DNA of 64,000 nt from the NCBI RefSeq assembly GCF_030523955.1, contig NZ_JAUNHL010000005.1, positions 1 through 64,000 on the forward strand. The letters are read 5' to 3'. The notes beneath the pieces are model-generated. The model was given only the letters and a program-made list of their open reading frames with translations. It did no database searches and was not told the origin of the DNA. Each line of letters starts with the position of its first letter. Within the stretch, counting starts at the first letter, position 1. This DNA is from Neisseria sp. GTDB taxonomy: Bacteria; Pseudomonadota; Gammaproteobacteria; Burkholderiales; Neisseriaceae. Positions 25,717 through 35,311 of the stretch are shown here, piece after piece. Both the position numbers and the translations under genes were made by a program.

Positions 25717-26510
25717 TGCGGCTCCACTCCTTTACTAAACTTGGCCACCATCGCCAATCCGATAAACAGCAACACCAAATCACATAACAGCAGATACCAT
25801 GGATTTTCCATGGTCAGCATAGAGCTGCCGAAATAACCTTGGCGGAACATTTCCGTACCGTGAACCATCGGGATCCACAACACATATTCCTGAGCCTGCT
25901 GCGGCAAGGTGGAAACAAAAAAGAAAGCACCGGAAAGCGGCAGCATAACAAAACTAAAAGTACCCCAAAGCTTGCCGAAAGCATCAAATTTAAAAGCAAT
26001 GGAGCAAATCACCAAACCCAAGCCCAACGCAAATAAGGCCATCAGCAACCAAGCCAGTAACATATAAAAAATATCTGCCGGCCACTCGATCCAGCGCATA
26101 GCCAGCAATACTGCCATGATGGCAATCTGCGCAATGGTTGCGCCTGCTATCTCCAATAACACTCGTGCAAAAATAGTATCCAAAACCCGAACATTGCGGT
26201 GATAAAGCAAGCTCATATTGCCCGAAATCGCGCCGATGGCCCGATTGGAAGCATTACGCCACATCATTGCCATCGGATAACCGGTGAGCACAAAAGCAAC
26301 AATATTTAATGATGAAATCTGGTCGGCACGAGCAAACTTCCACATCATCACAATAAACATCGTCATCATCAACGGTTCAATAAACAGCCACAAAAAGCCG
26401 ATATTGTTCCTTCCGTAGCGAGTGATGATTTCACGCATCAGTAAGGCGCCGATGACCCTCATCTGAATCATCAACGATTCTTTAAACGAAGTTTCGTGTA
26501 AAGCCTTCAT
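25713..26510 (-). CDS. ctrC: Capsule export inner-membrane permease CtrC (KpsM-like)
   Basis: The 265-residue ABC-2 permease has about six transmembrane segments and the N-terminal amphipathic motif with [16 protein letters not shown] found in KpsM/CtrC. It forms the channel that CtrD powers. It overlaps its neighbours at both ends (ctrB stop and ctrD start), giving tight coupling within the operon. Confidence 0.96.
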   Translation of the reverse strand: MKALHETSFKESLMIQMRVIGALLMREIITRYGRNNIGFLWLFIEPLMMTMFIVMMWKFARADQISSLNIVAFVLTGYPMAMMWRNASNRAIGAISGNMSLLYHRNVRVLDTIFARVLLEIAGATIAQIAIMAVLLAMRWIEWPADIFYMLLAWLLMALFALGLGLVICSIAFKFDAFGKLWGTFSFVMLPLSGAFFFVSTLPQQAQEYVLWIPMVHGTEMFRQGYFGSSMLTMENPWYLLLCDLVLLFIGLAMVAKFSKGVEPQ

Positions 26511-27715
26511 CAGTTCTTATGCTCTCTTACACTGGCCGTCAGCAAGCTGATAATGCCATATAGCATTAGTCCGATTACCAAAGTAGCAATGATGTTATAG
26601 AAGCGCTGCGGCTTCAAAGCCAAATCCGGCTTGCTCGGCTGTGATACCACTTCCAAATAAAGCTGTTGCCGGTCAGCTTCTGATTTGGCACTTTCCAATG
26701 AAGCGATGGCTGCAGCCAATTGTTTTTCCGCCAATTCATTTTCTAAGAATAAACGCTGGTAAGCCGCCGCTTGAGCCGTAATCGAATTATTACTGCCACC
26801 CGAAATTCTTTGCATCTGCTGCCGGATTTCATGCTTCAAACTTTTTTCACGCGCCTGCAAACCGGAAATTTGCGGGTTTTCCGGGGTAATCGCTTTAACC
26901 TGATCCAATTGAGTTTGAATAGCAATCAGCTCATCTTGGAGTTTTGATACCAAGCTCATCTGTGCTTCCGATTGGGCTTTCAAATCAAAAATACCATTTT
27001 GCGTACGATAAACCGCCATATCTTCGGCAGCCGCCTTCACTCGCTCTTCGGCCACCGCCACATTATGCTCTGCTTGTGAAATGGTGTCCTTACGCGCACG
27101 CGCATTAAGTTTATTGATAAGCTCCTCACCACGGCTCAATAGTGCAGCATTAATCTGCTGCGATTCCCCTGCATCAAATGATTCCACGCTTAAAGTCGAA
27201 ATACCGGAGACCGCATCAAAAGCGATATTGACTTTGTTTTTATAGTATTGATAAAACGCTTCATTACTATCAAACAAGCCAAAACCATTGAAGCGGCTAA
27301 AAATATCGCCCTTGCTCTCATAAAAAGAGCGGATAGGCATCGACTTTTCCAAAGTCGCAAGCGCAGAACGAGAACTCATATACTCGCGTACCGTATAGGT
27401 ATCATCTTGCGCCCGTGAAAATCCGGCATTCTGCAATAAGGCACCCAATCCACTTGCAGAACCCTGATTATGAGGGGAACGTACGACAAAACTTGATTCA
27501 GAAGTGTAGCGATCAGACGCCCAAACCGAGAAATAAACTAATGAACATGCTGTAGGAATGATCACGGTAACCCAAAAGAGTTTACTGAATTTAAATTTTT
27601 TGTTTTTTCTCGATTTCTTGGGTGTATCTACCGAATATGCTTGTTTAGCCGCTTCTGCTTTTGCCTCTTTTTCCGATTCCTGGGTATTTTCCGTATCTAT
27701 TTTTTGTTCAGCCAT
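26510..27715 (-). CDS. ctrB: Capsule export polysaccharide co-polymerase CtrB (KpsE-like)
   Basis: The 401-residue protein has a charged N-terminal tail (residues 1-43), a transmembrane helix (about 49-67), a long periplasmic domain with coiled coils (about 190-350) and a C-terminal transmembrane helix (about 370-390). This is the topology of the PCP-3 family. It connects the CtrCD permease with the outer-membrane channel CtrA across the periplasm. Confidence 0.95.
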   Translation of the reverse strand: MAEQKIDTENTQESEKEAKAEAAKQAYSVDTPKKSRKNKKFKFSKLFWVTVIIPTACSLVYFSVWASDRYTSESSFVVRSPHNQGSASGLGALLQNAGFSRAQDDTYTVREYMSSRSALATLEKSMPIRSFYESKGDIFSRFNGFGLFDSNEAFYQYYKNKVNIAFDAVSGISTLSVESFDAGESQQINAALLSRGEELINKLNARARKDTISQAEHNVAVAEERVKAAAEDMAVYRTQNGIFDLKAQSEAQMSLVSKLQDELIAIQTQLDQVKAITPENPQISGLQAREKSLKHEIRQQMQRISGGSNNSITAQAAAYQRLFLENELAEKQLAAAIASLESAKSEADRQQLYLEVVSQPSKPDLALKPQRFYNIIATLVIGLMLYGIISLLTASVREHKN

Positions 27716-27730
27716 TTCCCTGCTACCTTA

Positions 27731-28903
27731 TTAATTACCCAAATCATCAATACTGTTTACACCGTTAACTACAGGCGAGAATACAAACTGCAAGAATTTC
27801 TGCACTTCTGCCATTGGCGCATTGGATACATACACTACATCTTTATTTTTAATCGGGAACCGTTGCATCCAGAATAAAGCATTCGCATCTCTTAAATTCA
27901 ACCGATAAACAACTGGGATCTCAGCATCCAAGGCATAACCTTTTGCCTGCCAAACTACTTGTTTATCCGCAGGCAATTCAAATAAAGGCGTATAGCGGAA
28001 AACAAAAACACCTCGCGCATCAGCACGGCGATCCTGCAATCCTCCCATTCGGCCGACGGCTTCAGCCAAAGACAAACCTTTTGCAGAAAAACCGATCTCT
28101 TGGGTTCTTCCCACGGCACCCATTGAAGTAAACGTATAGGGGTTAGTAATTAAAGTAACTATATCACCTTTTTGCAGCATCACATTTTGACGCGGATTGG
28201 CTACCAAGTCTTCAAGTGCAACCGTTTTTACCTGATTGCCTCGAGTAAGTTGAACATTGGTATCTTGTACATTAGCAGTTGACCCGCCTACTGCCGCTAC
28301 TGCATCCAATACTCTCTCTCCGGCAGGTGTTATTGGAAGGCGTACACTATTACCGGCACGGATAACCGACACATTAGCCGCATTATTTTGTGACAAGCGC
28401 ACTATTACCTGGGGCTGATTAGCCATTTTTTTCAAACGGCTACCAATATTTTCCTGAATCTGAAATGGCGTTTTCCCCGCCACAGCAACATCACCGACAA
28501 ATGGAACCGAGATCATGCCATGAGAATTTACCACCTGCTCCGGAAGCTTGGTTAATTGGGCACTACCCGAGCCGGCTGCTGATAAAGGGCCTCCAAATAA
28601 CAAAGCGGGAGGAGCCTCCCAAATAGTAATATCTAATATGTCTCCAATATTAACTGCCCCTAAAGCTCCCGTCCCGTCACCGAGCTGCGACAAAGATTGT
28701 TCTACTTTTTGTTTATATAAAGCAGAAGTGACCAATTCATCCACCTCCACTACAGACACCTCCGGAACCTTCGCAGATGCCAGTTGGTTCTGCAAGCTGA
28801 TTACTTTACTGGTATTGGGACCCGAAGAAGGCACTATATTGCATGCACTGAGCATACATGTAGCCAGTAAGCCCAATCTGCCCAATGGAAATTTATCTTT
28901 CAT
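27731..28903 (-). CDS. ctrA: Capsule export outer-membrane lipoprotein CtrA
   Basis: The 390-residue product has a lipoprotein signal (lipobox LSAC, Cys21) followed by polysaccharide-export (Poly_export/SLBB) domains, with VPFVGDVAVAGKTPFQIQ as a landmark. It forms the outer-membrane channel for capsule. First gene of ctrABCD, transcribed leftward. The region before the ATG lacks a clear Shine-Dalgarno, similar to the first gene of the divergent synthesis operon. Confidence 0.95.
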   Translation of the reverse strand: MKDKFPLGRLGLLATCMLSACNIVPSSGPNTSKVISLQNQLASAKVPEVSVVEVDELVTSALYKQKVEQSLSQLGDGTGALGAVNIGDILDITIWEAPPALLFGGPLSAAGSGSAQLTKLPEQVVNSHGMISVPFVGDVAVAGKTPFQIQENIGSRLKKMANQPQVIVRLSQNNAANVSVIRAGNSVRLPITPAGERVLDAVAAVGGSTANVQDTNVQLTRGNQVKTVALEDLVANPRQNVMLQKGDIVTLITNPYTFTSMGAVGRTQEIGFSAKGLSLAEAVGRMGGLQDRRADARGVFVFRYTPLFELPADKQVVWQAKGYALDAEIPVVYRLNLRDANALFWMQRFPIKNKDVVYVSNAPMAEVQKFLQFVFSPVVNGVNSIDDLGN

Positions 28904-29190
28904 AAATAGAATTATTTCGTTATAATAAACAAATGAATTTTAAATGATTTATCAAAGCTTGTAAAAAGCAAATTTATCACCTCAGTGAACCAACACTCTT
29001 AAAGAAATACGCTTTTTACATAACAATTGCTAATTGATTAAGATTTGGAAAAATTCATAAAACAAACACAATTGGGGATTTTTCTGCGAGATTATTTTAA
29101 TAAAAAGCATCTTAGCAACCAGTAACAAGAGCAAATACCGCACGCGTTGAATAATTGCTTTGATGTTTTGAAATAAACATATTCAGAACC

Positions 29191-29220
29191 TAGCATCAAA
29201 GTAAGCTTCCTTTGATGCTA
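29191..29220. repeat. Perfect 11-bp inverted repeat in the capsule control region
   Basis: TAGCATCAAAG (29191-29201) and CTTTGATGCTA (29210-29220) flank an 8-nt spacer containing the hexamer AAGCTT. It could be an operator for a dimeric regulator or an RNA hairpin; no long T-run follows. Confidence 0.7.
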
Positions 29221-29462
29221 TTCCCATAGCTTAAGCAGGCTGGTCTAAATTTAGTAGTAGATAGTTATTCTCTTAAATACTCGACATCTATACTTGGTAA
29301 GTTCTTTAGGATAAGAATTCGGGCATTACTTTAAAAATATATTAATTGTTATCAGATATTCACCATTCATGAATATATTCTTTCACTTGTGTGTAGTGAC
29401 TAATGTTTTTGACTCTATCAAATTAATAATTTCATATTTCTAAAGTTATTAAAGTCGTTGTA

Positions 29463-29491
29463 TTGATAACTAATTTATACAAAAATATAGA
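29463..29491 (+). promoter_or_regulatory. Candidate sigma70 promoter of the capsule synthesis operon
   Basis: A -35 TTGATA (29463-29468) and -10 TATAGA (29486-29491) are separated by exactly 17 bp. Transcription would start near 29498, leaving a leader of about 30 nt before the first ATG. Confidence 0.55.
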
Positions 29492-29529
29492 CTTGCCAAT
29501 TTATTTTAACAATTAAACTATTGACTTAT

Positions 29530-29919
29530 ATGAAAAAAGTTATCACTTACGGAACATTTGATTTATTACATCATGGTCATATTCGCTTGTTAGAGCGCGC
29601 TCGTGCATTGGGTGATCATTTAACCGTTGCCGTTTCTACCGATGAGTTTAATTTAGGCAAAGGTAAAGTCTGCACTTATACATATAGCGAAAGGGCGCAT
29701 ATTCTTGAAGCGATCCGCTATGTAGATGAGGTCATTCCAGAAACCAATTGGGAACAAAAAATCATCGATGTAAAAGAAAGAGAAATTGATGTATTCGTTA
29801 TCGGTGATGACTGGAAAGGTAAATTTGACTTCTTAAAAGAATATTGTGAAGTAGTCTATCTTCCTCGGACAGCTGGTATTTCTACGACACAAATTAAAAC
29901 TAGTCTGAGTGGATTATGA
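29530..29919 (+). CDS. Glycerol-3-phosphate cytidylyltransferase (TagD-like)
   Basis: Makes CDP-glycerol from glycerol-3-phosphate and CTP. The 129-residue protein has the cytidylyltransferase motifs [19 protein letters not shown] (HxGH) and, near the C-terminus, [11 protein letters not shown] (ISTT). The ATG at 29530 gives the standard MKKVITYG start; an upstream TTG is less likely. First gene of the capsule synthesis operon and equivalent in position to the TagD-like genes of meningococcal serogroups H and Z. It is the main reason to predict glycerol-phosphate in the polymer. It overlaps the next gene (ATGA). Confidence 0.93.
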   Translation: MKKVITYGTFDLLHHGHIRLLERARALGDHLTVAVSTDEFNLGKGKVCTYTYSERAHILEAIRYVDEVIPETNWEQKIIDVKEREIDVFVIGDDWKGKFDFLKEYCEVVYLPRTAGISTTQIKTSLSGL

Positions 29920-31196
29920 AAAAAGCATGGATGGCGCTTAATCAAGCAATCACACGCTCCATTTTTATACATCAATTCGGCATCATTTTCCGCGAATTGC
30001 CGCCTGATTTACGGGGTAAATTTTCAGCATATCGTTCAGCATTTATCCTAACAAAACATTTACAAAATGCCGAGCATTCTCTTATTGAGCATAAAGTTCG
30101 TTGCGAAAAAGCCTATTCTTTACCCTTTTTTTTATTATTTCTTGCCAAAAGTCAATTGCTTCGAAATGATCTGCCGAATGCAATGCAAACATTACATAAT
30201 TTTTTTCAGACATATCCGAAGCATACCGATGCTACATACTTATATGCTGAAACTTTGGCCCGAAGCGACAGAACAGATGATGCATGGGAAACCTTAGAAA
30301 AACTTTTAACATATACGAATCGCAGGAAAACATGGCAACATTTATCCAATTTGGTAAATGATAAAAACTCTTTTGACCGATATCAGGATTTGCTAACTTT
30401 TCATTACCCCGAATGGAAGGAGGGCCCTCTACCTTATGATTTGGTATCCCATATAACAAATGCAGCTCAGCGAGCAGGCCTTATAGATTTTTCATTAAGT
30501 TTGTGGAAAAACCACTATTACAAAAAACTTAAGGATGAACTCCCTAAAACTATAATCCAAACACCAGTATCAACCAAAAAGTATACCGACTTATTAGCAG
30601 AACAAGCCTTACGTGATCTAAAAAATTGTTTGGATAAAGCAAATATAATATTTTTTCTCATTAGCGGAACCCTATTAGGCTGCATTCGTGAAGGAAAACT
30701 CTTGGGTCACGACAAAGACATCGACATAGGAGTATGGGAAAACCACAACATAGAACAGCTCTCTCATATCTTCAGAAATAGTGGTTGCTTTTATGTACTA
30801 CCCCATCATAGCCATGAAATACTGGTGGTAAGGCATGTTAACGGTATTACCATCGATATATTCATTCATCATCGCACTCCTGATGATTACTGGCATGCTG
30901 GTGGTAAAAGCAAATGGCACAATACCCCCTTTAAATTAATTCCACATCCGTTTTTAGGAGGGTCTTATTTAATTCCATCATCATACGACCAGTATCTAAC
31001 TGAAAATTATGGCGATTGGCGCACACCTAAAATAGACTTTGACAGCGCACTAGACACCCCGAACATGGAAGTCATTGATAATAAAGCAATGCTAATTTAT
31101 TTATACAAGAAATTAAGTCACAAAAATACCGTCAGCCCCAATCTCAGCTCTCGTTTGGAGCAGGCACTAAATCATTACGAAACCGTTTCTCAGTGA
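29916..31196 (+). CDS. TPR-LicD fusion protein, capsule synthesis
   Basis: 426 residues. The N-terminal half (about 45-180) is helical and TPR-like. The C-terminal half is a LicD/fukutin-type nucleotidyltransferase fold (about 225-390) with [11 protein letters not shown] and the metal motif around H265-D-K-D-I-D270. LicD proteins transfer phosphorylated alcohols such as phosphocholine from CDP-linked donors. Next to a CDP-glycerol synthase, this protein might place the first glycerol-phosphate or modify the polymer (inference). Its start overlaps the cytidylyltransferase stop, so it is translationally coupled. GC content is low compared with the flanking chromosome. Confidence 0.75.
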   Translation: MKKAWMALNQAITRSIFIHQFGIIFRELPPDLRGKFSAYRSAFILTKHLQNAEHSLIEHKVRCEKAYSLPFFLLFLAKSQLLRNDLPNAMQTLHNFFQTYPKHTDATYLYAETLARSDRTDDAWETLEKLLTYTNRRKTWQHLSNLVNDKNSFDRYQDLLTFHYPEWKEGPLPYDLVSHITNAAQRAGLIDFSLSLWKNHYYKKLKDELPKTIIQTPVSTKKYTDLLAEQALRDLKNCLDKANIIFFLISGTLLGCIREGKLLGHDKDIDIGVWENHNIEQLSHIFRNSGCFYVLPHHSHEILVVRHVNGITIDIFIHHRTPDDYWHAGGKSKWHNTPFKLIPHPFLGGSYLIPSSYDQYLTENYGDWRTPKIDFDSALDTPNMEVIDNKAMLIYLYKKLSHKNTVSPNLSSRLEQALNHYETVSQ

Positions 31197-31206
31197 TTTT
31201 ACTCTC

Positions 31207-34173
31207 ATGTCTACACTTAAGAATCTTCTGCATAACATTTTTGCTCCCCGCTCTTATCAGCAAGGGCTTCGCTTTTACGGTAACAAGCAATGGCTGCAAG
31301 CGTTAACCCTTTTTCAAGAGGCGGTGAAAAACAATCCGAAGCATCCCCAAAGCAACTTCAAACTCGGCTTATGCCATATGAAGCTTGGTAATCTTCCCGA
31401 AGCACACGAATACATAGAAACCGCACTTAAACTTGCTCCGTACAATAAGCAATGGGAAATCCAGCTTGAGCAATGCAACCGCCAACTGAACTACAAAACG
31501 CACAGTACATCATCTACCGTTTCCCAACCTATTGTTGTGCCGCGCATTCATCAAAACGGCGAAACCCGTTCGCTGGGTGTATCCCTCAAGAAAAATTTAT
31601 TACTCATCCCGTCTGATTACAACGATCGTGTGATGGCGGATATTGATTCGTTTATCGAATATTACAAAAACAATTTCAACATCTACATTATCATCCGCCA
31701 TTTGAATGAGGATATTGTTTACCACAGCACTCACACGTTAGTTAAAAACGGCTCATCGTTCGGCGAGTTTTTGAAATTTACTGCCGATTATGTGATTGAT
31801 GCAGGCACGATGAATTACGGCTACCGCATTACCGACACCAACACTTGGGTTTCGGTGTGGCACGGTATTCCCTACAAAAAAATGTTTGTCGATTTGGATA
31901 TCAAACATCTGGCAACAGCCATCCGCTACAATCTCGCCTATGACTGCATGATTTCCATGTCGGATTTTTATACTGATGTGTTCTTGCGCGGCGCCATGCG
32001 CTACGATGGAAAAATTCTGCAATTGGGCTGCGCAAAAACCGACAAATTATTCCGCCAAGAAGACAATCAAGGCCGTCTGAAACGCTTGCGCCAACGCATC
32101 GGCCTGCCCGAACAGGCCAAAATCATTCTCTATGCGCCCGAATTCCGCCATGCCGGCGAAATGGTGTTGCCATTTGACGCCGCGCGCCTGCTGGCTACCT
32201 TTGGCAGCGATTATTGCCTGCTGGTTTTATTGGCTTCCCAAACCAATACCATCCCCGACAATCTGCCGGCCGGTGTGTATTACACCGCCGATTTAAATAA
32301 CAGCGACGCTTTGTTGCTTACCGATATTCTCATCAGCGACTACAACCCGTTGATTTACACTTTCGATCAATATAACCGCCCGGTGGCCTTGATCCATTAC
32401 GATCATGAAACATTTATAGCAAACCACACACAACGTTATCAAGAATTGCAGATTTTGCACCGCCGTCCGTTTATCGCTGATAACGAAGATGCTTTGTGCG
32501 CTCTGGATTGGGCAAAGCTCAAGCAATACAGCCTAGATTTCGCCTTGCACGAAAATATCGGCTCAGCATTCTTAAAAACATCGCTGGGCATCCCGCACGA
32601 CAAAAAAATCATTTTCTACGCACCGACTTTCCGTAAGGCCGGCGTCATGCAGTTGCCGTTTAACCCGCAGACCCTGCTTGAAAGCCTGAATAACGAATAC
32701 GTTATCATCACCAAACTGCACTATCTGAATCATCTGAACAAAAAATACGATGATGTAATCGACTGCACCGCCTATTCCGATATTGCCGATTTAATGAAAA
32801 TTGCCGATATTCTGATCAGCGATTACTCATCATTAGTGCTGGACTTTGCCCTGCTTAACAAACCGATTATTTTGTTTCAATATGATTATGAAGATTACAT
32901 GAAACAGCGCGGCGTGTATTTTGATTTCGGTGATTATTTGCCGCCCGAACAAATCATCAAAAGCGAAGAAGCACTGTATCAGCTTGATTGGCAAGGCTTA
33001 AGCGGCGATAACCACAAAATTACCAACACGTTCTATCCTTTGGAAAACGGGCAATCCACCCAACGCATTGTAGAAGCGTTGGCATTTGACCCGACGCCCC
33101 GCCACAGCAAAGACATCATTTTCTTGGTGAACGAGTTAAACCAAATCGGCGGCGTACATACCTTTTTGCAAAACATGGCGAAACACTACAAACAAAAATA
33201 CAACGCCCGTATTTTTGTTATCGCCATTCGCGAGTTCGCCGAAACCAATAGCGAATTCCACCAACTGCAAAGCCCCTACATTGATTTCAAATTATCGGCA
33301 CAATATCTCAACGGTGCGTGCGCCAATATTTTGCAGAATACAGACGGCATTGTGATTTCCCTTCAATTTTCCGCCCATTTGCATTTTCAAAAATATCTGG
33401 AAAACGCCAAATCCGTATTAATGTTCCACGGCGACGTGAAAGACGTTATCTCCCGTGAGCTGTACGGCCCGCACTTAGGCTGGCTCAACGAAGGCAAACT
33501 CTACAACTACCGCCGTTTGCTGTTGCTAACCCAATCGTCGGTGGATTTGCTGCACCCGTATTTGGCGGAAGAAGTACAAAACAAACTTGATTACATACAC
33601 AACTCCATCGATGCGCAATATCGCCCGCTTGCTCCGCAAAACCCATTGCACACCGCCGTTATCAGCCGGCTCGACGAAGACAAAAATATTTTCAGTATGA
33701 TTGATTTGGGCAAAGAAATCATCAAACAAAATGCCGGTATCGTTATCAATATTTATGGCGATGGCGCATTAAAAGATGAGTTTCAGACGGCCTTGAAAAA
33801 TAACGGTCTGCAAAATGTGCTCAAACTGCACGGTTTTGAAAGCAACAAAGAAAAAATCTTTGGCGATAACGATTCTTTGCTTTTGATGAGCAAATCGGAA
33901 GGCTTTCCGCTTGTGGTATTGGAAGCCTATGCACACGGCCGCCCCGTGATTGCCTTTGATTCGTTTACCGCCGCCAAAGAAATTATCAAACACGGCGAAA
34001 CAGGTTTTCTTACGGCTTATGGCGATTATCCCGCCGTTGTGGATGCACTCAACCAAACCGACACTTTATCGGCAAGCGCTATTCAAGCCACTTTTGAATC
34101 CTTCTCTAACGCCAACGTATTCGCCCAATGGAATACATTGATTAGCCAGCTTGATGCCGAAACAAACACATAA
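31207..34173 (+). CDS. Multidomain capsule polymerase: TPR, TagF-like, second TagF half, GT4
   Basis: 988 residues. In order: a TPR-like segment (about 15-95), a TagF-type glycerophosphotransferase domain (about 125-430, with His219 in WHGIPYKK), a second copy of the TagF C-terminal half (about 455-635, with ILISDYSSLVLDF starting near 536), and a GT4 glycosyltransferase (about 640-985, E898 and E906 in EGFPLVVLE). In the first half-domain the equivalent of SDYSS is SDYNP, so the second copy may supply the CDP-glycerol-binding residues. The combination suggests one enzyme that alternately adds glycerol-phosphate and a hexose, as in teichoic-acid-like capsules. It contains two exact AGGCCGTCTGAA-type uptake sequences (32070 and 33782), foreign to this genome's main dialect. 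Confidence 0.88.
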   Translation: MSTLKNLLHNIFAPRSYQQGLRFYGNKQWLQALTLFQEAVKNNPKHPQSNFKLGLCHMKLGNLPEAHEYIETALKLAPYNKQWEIQLEQCNRQLNYKTHSTSSTVSQPIVVPRIHQNGETRSLGVSLKKNLLLIPSDYNDRVMADIDSFIEYYKNNFNIYIIIRHLNEDIVYHSTHTLVKNGSSFGEFLKFTADYVIDAGTMNYGYRITDTNTWVSVWHGIPYKKMFVDLDIKHLATAIRYNLAYDCMISMSDFYTDVFLRGAMRYDGKILQLGCAKTDKLFRQEDNQGRLKRLRQRIGLPEQAKIILYAPEFRHAGEMVLPFDAARLLATFGSDYCLLVLLASQTNTIPDNLPAGVYYTADLNNSDALLLTDILISDYNPLIYTFDQYNRPVALIHYDHETFIANHTQRYQELQILHRRPFIADNEDALCALDWAKLKQYSLDFALHENIGSAFLKTSLGIPHDKKIIFYAPTFRKAGVMQLPFNPQTLLESLNNEYVIITKLHYLNHLNKKYDDVIDCTAYSDIADLMKIADILISDYSSLVLDFALLNKPIILFQYDYEDYMKQRGVYFDFGDYLPPEQIIKSEEALYQLDWQGLSGDNHKITNTFYPLENGQSTQRIVEALAFDPTPRHSKDIIFLVNELNQIGGVHTFLQNMAKHYKQKYNARIFVIAIREFAETNSEFHQLQSPYIDFKLSAQYLNGACANILQNTDGIVISLQFSAHLHFQKYLENAKSVLMFHGDVKDVISRELYGPHLGWLNEGKLYNYRRLLLLTQSSVDLLHPYLAEEVQNKLDYIHNSIDAQYRPLAPQNPLHTAVISRLDEDKNIFSMIDLGKEIIKQNAGIVINIYGDGALKDEFQTALKNNGLQNVLKLHGFESNKEKIFGDNDSLLLMSKSEGFPLVVLEAYAHGRPVIAFDSFTAAKEIIKHGETGFLTAYGDYPAVVDALNQTDTLSASAIQATFESFSNANVFAQWNTLISQLDAETNT

Positions 34174-34184
34174 CGGAAAACAAC

Positions 34185-35225
34185 ATGAGCTTTCTCGATA
34201 AATTCTTAAGAAAAACCAAAAAAACCGGCAAATCTCCCACCATTTCCATACTCGTGCCTTGCTACAACTCGCGTGCCACCCTGCCGGCAACACTAAAGTC
34301 TATTCAAGCGTCGCAATACACCAATCTCGACGTAATGATTGTTGATGACGGCCACACCGTAACGGTGGAAGACATCGTAAAAGAATTCAACGACCCGCGC
34401 TTCCGTTATTTTTATAAAGACAACGAAGGCTTGGGGCTGACGCGAAATTTTGGTATCCGCCATGCCAAAGGCGAATATATTTTCTTTTTGGATTCAGACG
34501 ACCTGATCTACCCCGACGCACTAGGCAAATTATTGGCCTATGCCGAAAAGCACCAGCTCGATTGTGTGTCGGGCGTAACCGTACGCAAAGATTTTGAAAG
34601 CGGTATAGAAAGCGAATGGTTTCGCAGTTTGTATAAAGCGCCAAAAATCAGCACATTCGCCAACCGCCTTTCCCAGTTTGACGACACCTTATCCACCAAC
34701 AAACTCTATAAAGTGCAAATTCTCAAAGACTTGGTTCTCTATTTTGAGCCGGGCTTATACGAAGACAAACTTTTCACCGCCAAACTTTATTCCAAGCTCG
34801 ACCGCATCGGACTGATTGACACCCGCGTGTATGTTTGGCTGATTTACGGCAGCCAAACTACTATTACCACAACTAAGTCCGTAAGCAATTTCCAAGGTCG
34901 CATGGCTGCCATCAATAGCTTGTGGCAATACATTCCAGAACTGCGCAAAGCCTACCAAATCGCGTTTTATATGAACCACGATTTGCTGATTTATCTGCGT
35001 GAATTTGTGTTTTATAACGAAGATGAAAAAGAAGAAATTTTTCAGACGGCCTTAGACTTTATTCAAAAACATAAGAAATATGTTTACACACGTTTAGTAA
35101 CAAATAGCCTGAACCGGGCTTGTTTGGACGCATTAGTCGCAGGCGACAAAACCAAATTTATGTATACCGCTCAGATTTTGTCTCAAACATTCCAAGATGA
35201 GTTAAAGATCAAACAGCGTGTTTAA
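34185..35225 (+). CDS. Family 2 glycosyltransferase, capsule synthesis
   Basis: 346 residues with a GT-A fold: ISILVPCYNSRATLPATLKS at the N-terminus, the nucleotide-binding DDG and the metal motif FFLDSDDLIYPD (about 103-114). The C-terminal 120 residues are uncharacterised and helical. It may add a side-chain or backbone sugar, and the donor cannot be told from sequence. It lies 11 bp downstream of the polymerase and carries an exact AGGCCGTCTGAA-type uptake sequence in reverse at 35041-35052. Confidence 0.88.
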   Translation: MSFLDKFLRKTKKTGKSPTISILVPCYNSRATLPATLKSIQASQYTNLDVMIVDDGHTVTVEDIVKEFNDPRFRYFYKDNEGLGLTRNFGIRHAKGEYIFFLDSDDLIYPDALGKLLAYAEKHQLDCVSGVTVRKDFESGIESEWFRSLYKAPKISTFANRLSQFDDTLSTNKLYKVQILKDLVLYFEPGLYEDKLFTAKLYSKLDRIGLIDTRVYVWLIYGSQTTITTTKSVSNFQGRMAAINSLWQYIPELRKAYQIAFYMNHDLLIYLREFVFYNEDEKEEIFQTALDFIQKHKKYVYTRLVTNSLNRACLDALVAGDKTKFMYTAQILSQTFQDELKIKQRV

Positions 35226-35311
35226 GGCCTATCTGAAAACCAAGGACCTCCATTACGTTCTGTTATCAACACAATCGTTTTTCTCTCTTTCAAAAATATT
35301 AAGGCTTTACT

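Larger units (their letters stand above)
28904..29529. promoter_or_regulatory. Divergent control region between capsule export and synthesis operons
   Basis: 626 bp of AT-rich DNA without a supported gene lies between ctrA (leftward) and the cytidylyltransferase gene (rightward). This is the position of the bidirectional capsule promoter in N. meningitidis. It contains a perfect hairpin at 29191-29220 and a good sigma70-type promoter at 29463-29491. It is much longer than would be needed for two promoters alone, so an upstream leader RNA, operators or a lost gene are possible. Confidence 0.65.
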
